Source: Acidaminococcaceae bacterium
Lineage (GTDB): Bacteria > Bacillota > Negativicutes > Acidaminococcales > Acidaminococcaceae
DNA length: 7,758 bases
Direction: 5' to 3'
Assembly (NCBI GenBank): GCA_017443165.1
Contig: JAFSOW010000119.1
Location: 1 to 7,758, forward strand
The notes under the pieces are model-generated. The model was not told where the DNA came from. It saw nothing but the letters and a program-made list of their open reading frames with translations, and ran no database searches. Positions 5,901 to 7,758 of this stretch are shown here, in pieces. Both the position numbers and the translations under genes were made by a program. Numbering within the stretch: position 1 is the first letter of the stretch; the number at the start of each line of letters is the position of its first letter.

Positions 5901-7679
5901 CTATTTTCCCAGCTTCGCCTCAAGCGCCGCCAGCCTGGCTTCCAATGTTTCAATCTTTGCCGCCTGCTGCGCGTTTTCTTCCGTAAGGCTGGCAATCTTC
6001 TTCGCCATAGCCGCCTTGCTGGTGTTCACGCCTTTGTCCAGCGCGAAGCTCACGCCGACATTCAGCAGGTTTTCGCCGTTGCCCAGACTGCCGCCCATGC
6101 TGAACATCACCTGGTCGTTGGGACGGTAGAACACGCCTAACGCCATGGCGTTGGCGTCCCGGTAATTGCCGAAGCCCGCCGCCATGCTGAACTTTCCGTC
6201 CGTATCCATCGGATGCAGCGCCGCCAGAGCCGCCGCGCCGGCGCCGACCTTATTCACCTTGCTGTCCAGGTTGTCGATGCGGCGATAAACCGGTGCTAAA
6301 TCCGCCGCACCGCCACCGGCTTCAATCATCTCTTTAACCTGTTTTACCGTGGTGGCATCGGTATCGTCCGTGCCGGGCGCCACGTTTTTAATCTGCCGTT
6401 CTTTTCCTTTCGCGCCTACGGATACCGCGTTATCCACGCCTTCGGAACCATCGCCTAATACGACGGCGTTCTTGGCACTTGTTTTTACGTTGTTGCCCAG
6501 TACAAAGGTATTGTCGCCGGAAACCGTATTGTTGTTACCGAAAGCATAACTGTTGCTGCCGCTTACCTCACCGGGATCACCGAAGGCGCCGCTGTTTTTG
6601 CCACTAATTTTAAGCCCTGTACCGATGGCAATGCCGTTGGGCGTAGATACCGTGGAACCTTTGCCGATAGCAATACCGTTCGTTGCACCCTTTTCCACGA
6701 TGCCGCCTAAAGCTGCCAGAGAATTTTCCGCAAGCGCCTGAGAAGAATCACCGAAGGCGGTAGCATAATCGCCGCCGGCAACCGACTTGTTGCCCCAGGC
6801 CGTAGCAGCTTTCCCGCGGGCTTCTGTTTTTATACCAAACGCCGTAGACGCGATGCCGCTGGCCGTGCCGCCTTTGTAAGATTCTTTCGCGCCATCATCA
6901 AAATAACCGCCCCAGGCTGTAGCACCAGAGGCGCTGGCTGTTGTTTCCATCCCAAAGGCTGTAGCTGCGATACCACTAGCTGTACCGCCTTTGTGATATT
7001 TTTCTGCTGTCGGATCTTCATCTGGATGATAATAATAACCGCCCCAGGCTGTGGAAGCGGCACCAGACGCTACTGAGGCATTGCCCCAGGCTGTGGCCCT
7101 CCTTTCAGATGCCTCTGTAAGCCAACCCCAGGCAGTAGAAGTATGGCCGGAAGCTGTTGCACGTGAACCCCAGGCTGTGGCTTGTTTTGCAGATGCTCTT
7201 GTGTTTGTGCCCCAGGCCGTAGAGTTTTCACCCTTTGCTTCTGCCAAATAGCCCCAGGCTGTAGCCCATTGGCCAGATGCCTTCGTATTGCTACCCCAGG
7301 CTGTAGCCTGATAGTTGGAAGCTTCTGTATCTAATCCCCAAGCTGTAGCCTGGTCCGAGGATGCTTTGGCGCCCCAGCCCCAGGCCGTGGCTTCATCACC
7401 ACCGGTTGCTACAGTATCTGTTCCCCAGGCCGTAGCGTTCCAGCCGTCGGCAATCGTATCCACGCCCCAGGCCGTAGCTCTGTCACCGGATGCCTCTGCT
7501 CCTACGCCCCAGGCTGTTGCTTCGTCACCGGATGCATTTATATTATAGCCCTGTATCGTAGCGCCCGCTCCCCACACCACAGGCAGGCTGTATCCCCCTG
7601 TCAGATACGTACTCAGCAACAAGCCGCACAATACCCGTGTTGCCAGTTGTTTTCTGTTGGTTGTCCTGAATTTTGCCAT
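5901..7679 (-). CDS. YadA-like trimeric autotransporter adhesin with TAWG head repeats and C-terminal coiled coil
   Basis: 592 aa from the preferred ATG at 7679, which has GGGGG 7 nt upstream. Type Vc secretion: the C-terminus of three chains forms an outer-membrane barrel and the head is displayed outside for adhesion. Order: signal peptide (1 to about 38); YadA head of 14-residue repeats (about 48-414); neck (415-445, DNAVSVGAKGKERQIKNV); a very short stalk; anchor helix (about 465-488) and four membrane strands (about 494-547); then a tail (548-592). The first dozen repeats carry (A/S)TAWG; I count 14 TAWG and 3 TAFG, then degenerate forms such as GIAIG, SYAFG and FVLG. Two repeats have inserted loops ending in KGGTASG (213-236 and 257-275). 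Family anchors usually stop at an aromatic residue at the end of the last strand; here 45 residues follow, with heptad a positions I562, N569, I576, L583, L590 and d positions L565, Q572, L579, L586. The tail would be periplasmic. Confidence 0.95.
   Translation of the reverse strand: MAKFRTTNRKQLATRVLCGLLLSTYLTGGYSLPVVWGAGATIQGYNINASGDEATAWGVGAEASGDRATAWGVDTIADGWNATAWGTDTVATGGDEATAWGWGAKASSDQATAWGLDTEASNYQATAWGSNTKASGQWATAWGYLAEAKGENSTAWGTNTRASAKQATAWGSRATASGHTSTAWGWLTEASERRATAWGNASVASGAASTAWGGYYYHPDEDPTAEKYHKGGTASGIAATAFGMETTASASGATAWGGYFDDGAKESYKGGTASGIASTAFGIKTEARGKAATAWGNKSVAGGDYATAFGDSSQALAENSLAALGGIVEKGATNGIAIGKGSTVSTPNGIAIGTGLKISGKNSGAFGDPGEVSGSNSYAFGNNNTVSGDNTFVLGNNVKTSAKNAVVLGDGSEGVDNAVSVGAKGKERQIKNVAPGTDDTDATTVKQVKEMIEAGGGAADLAPVYRRIDNLDSKVNKVGAGAAALAALHPMDTDGKFSMAAGFGNYRDANAMALGVFYRPNDQVMFSMGGSLGNGENLLNVGVSFALDKGVNTSKAAMAKKIASLTEENAQQAAKIETLEARLAALEAKLGK
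7042..7548. repeat. 42-bp tandem repeats in the adhesin head coding region
   Basis: On the plus strand, CCCCAGGCTGTAGC-like blocks (antisense of ATAWG) begin at 7042, 7084, 7126, 7168, 7210, 7252, 7294, 7336, 7378, 7423, 7465 and 7507. Spacing is 42 bp except for one 45-bp step, where an extra codon is inserted. The blocks are conserved while the roughly 28 bp between them vary. More widely spaced copies occur at 6793 and 6910. This is a coding repeat and may expand or contract. Confidence 0.9.
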
Positions 7680-7686
7680 GGCTGTA

Positions 7687-7691
7687 CCCCC
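7687..7691 (-). promoter_or_regulatory. Shine-Dalgarno fixing the adhesin start at 7679
   Basis: On the minus strand AGGGGG lies 7 nt before the ATG at 7679. An upstream in-frame ATG at 7697 has no Shine-Dalgarno and would put this site inside the coding sequence, so the shorter form is preferred. Confidence 0.7.
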
Positions 7692-7713
7692 TGTCATTTG
7701 AGAAAATAGTCAT

Positions 7714-7743
7714 ATTATATTGTAATTATATATAATACTTCAG
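7714..7743 (-). promoter_or_regulatory. Candidate promoter and AT palindrome upstream of the adhesin
   Basis: On the minus strand, TATAAT (7719-7714) with a weak CTGAAG -35 (7743-7738, 18-nt spacer) lies about 35 nt before the start codon. The -10 is half of a perfect inverted repeat, ATTATAT (7714-7720) and ATATAAT (7730-7736), which could be an operator or just AT-rich sequence. The window ends at 7758, so more distal elements are not visible. Confidence 0.35.
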
Positions 7744-7758
7744 TTTAATTATATTTTA

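Noticed and set aside
7042..7548. CRISPR-like regular spacing on the plus strand
   Set aside because: The 42-bp period is in frame with a coherent YadA head protein and the conserved part is only about 14 bp; this is a protein repeat.
7680..7697. Six-residue longer start of the adhesin
   Set aside because: The ATG at 7697 lacks a Shine-Dalgarno, and the GGGGG that serves the 7679 start would be inside it.

Overview
The window reads as chromosomal DNA of a diderm Firmicute, most likely a Negativicute. This is an inference from two facts: the genes carry strong AGGAGG-type ribosome binding sites, and the right end encodes a trimeric autotransporter with an outer-membrane barrel. No species can be named from the sequence alone.

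Layout, left to right. (1) The 5' part of leuS (leucyl-tRNA synthetase) lies on the minus strand and runs off the left edge. One base is missing near position 91, which breaks the frame inside a highly conserved block. (2) A divergent promoter region (1342-1669) separates leuS from a plus-strand gene for a 305-aa secreted protein of unknown function. (3) A bidirectional terminator hairpin lies between that gene and a convergent minus-strand gene for a low-molecular-weight protein-tyrosine phosphatase; the hairpin overlaps the end of the phosphatase ORF. (4) An AT-rich gap holds an orphan terminator-like hairpin and a promoter. It leads to a plus-strand gene for a D5/P4-type superfamily 3 helicase that has no attached primase domain and no phage neighbours. 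(5) A 453-bp AT-rich gap follows, containing seven copies of a 10-bp motif, ATGTACTTTT, in both orientations, plus palindromes. This looks like an iteron or origin cluster, or a dense regulator-binding array. (6) A plus-strand gene encodes a small, secreted, very histidine-rich basic protein and ends in a strong terminator. (7) A minus-strand gene encodes a 592-aa YadA-like adhesin whose head is built from 14-residue repeats carrying TAWG. A coiled-coil tail follows the membrane anchor.

The genes look like separate single-gene transcription units rather than an operon. leuS and the phosphatase are housekeeping-type genes. The secreted protein, the His-rich protein and the adhesin are envelope or surface functions. 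The helicase with its iteron-like array is the only element that looks mobile or formerly mobile, and it is the best candidate for an undescribed unit. No tRNA, rRNA, CRISPR array, intact insertion sequence, integrase or att site was recognised.
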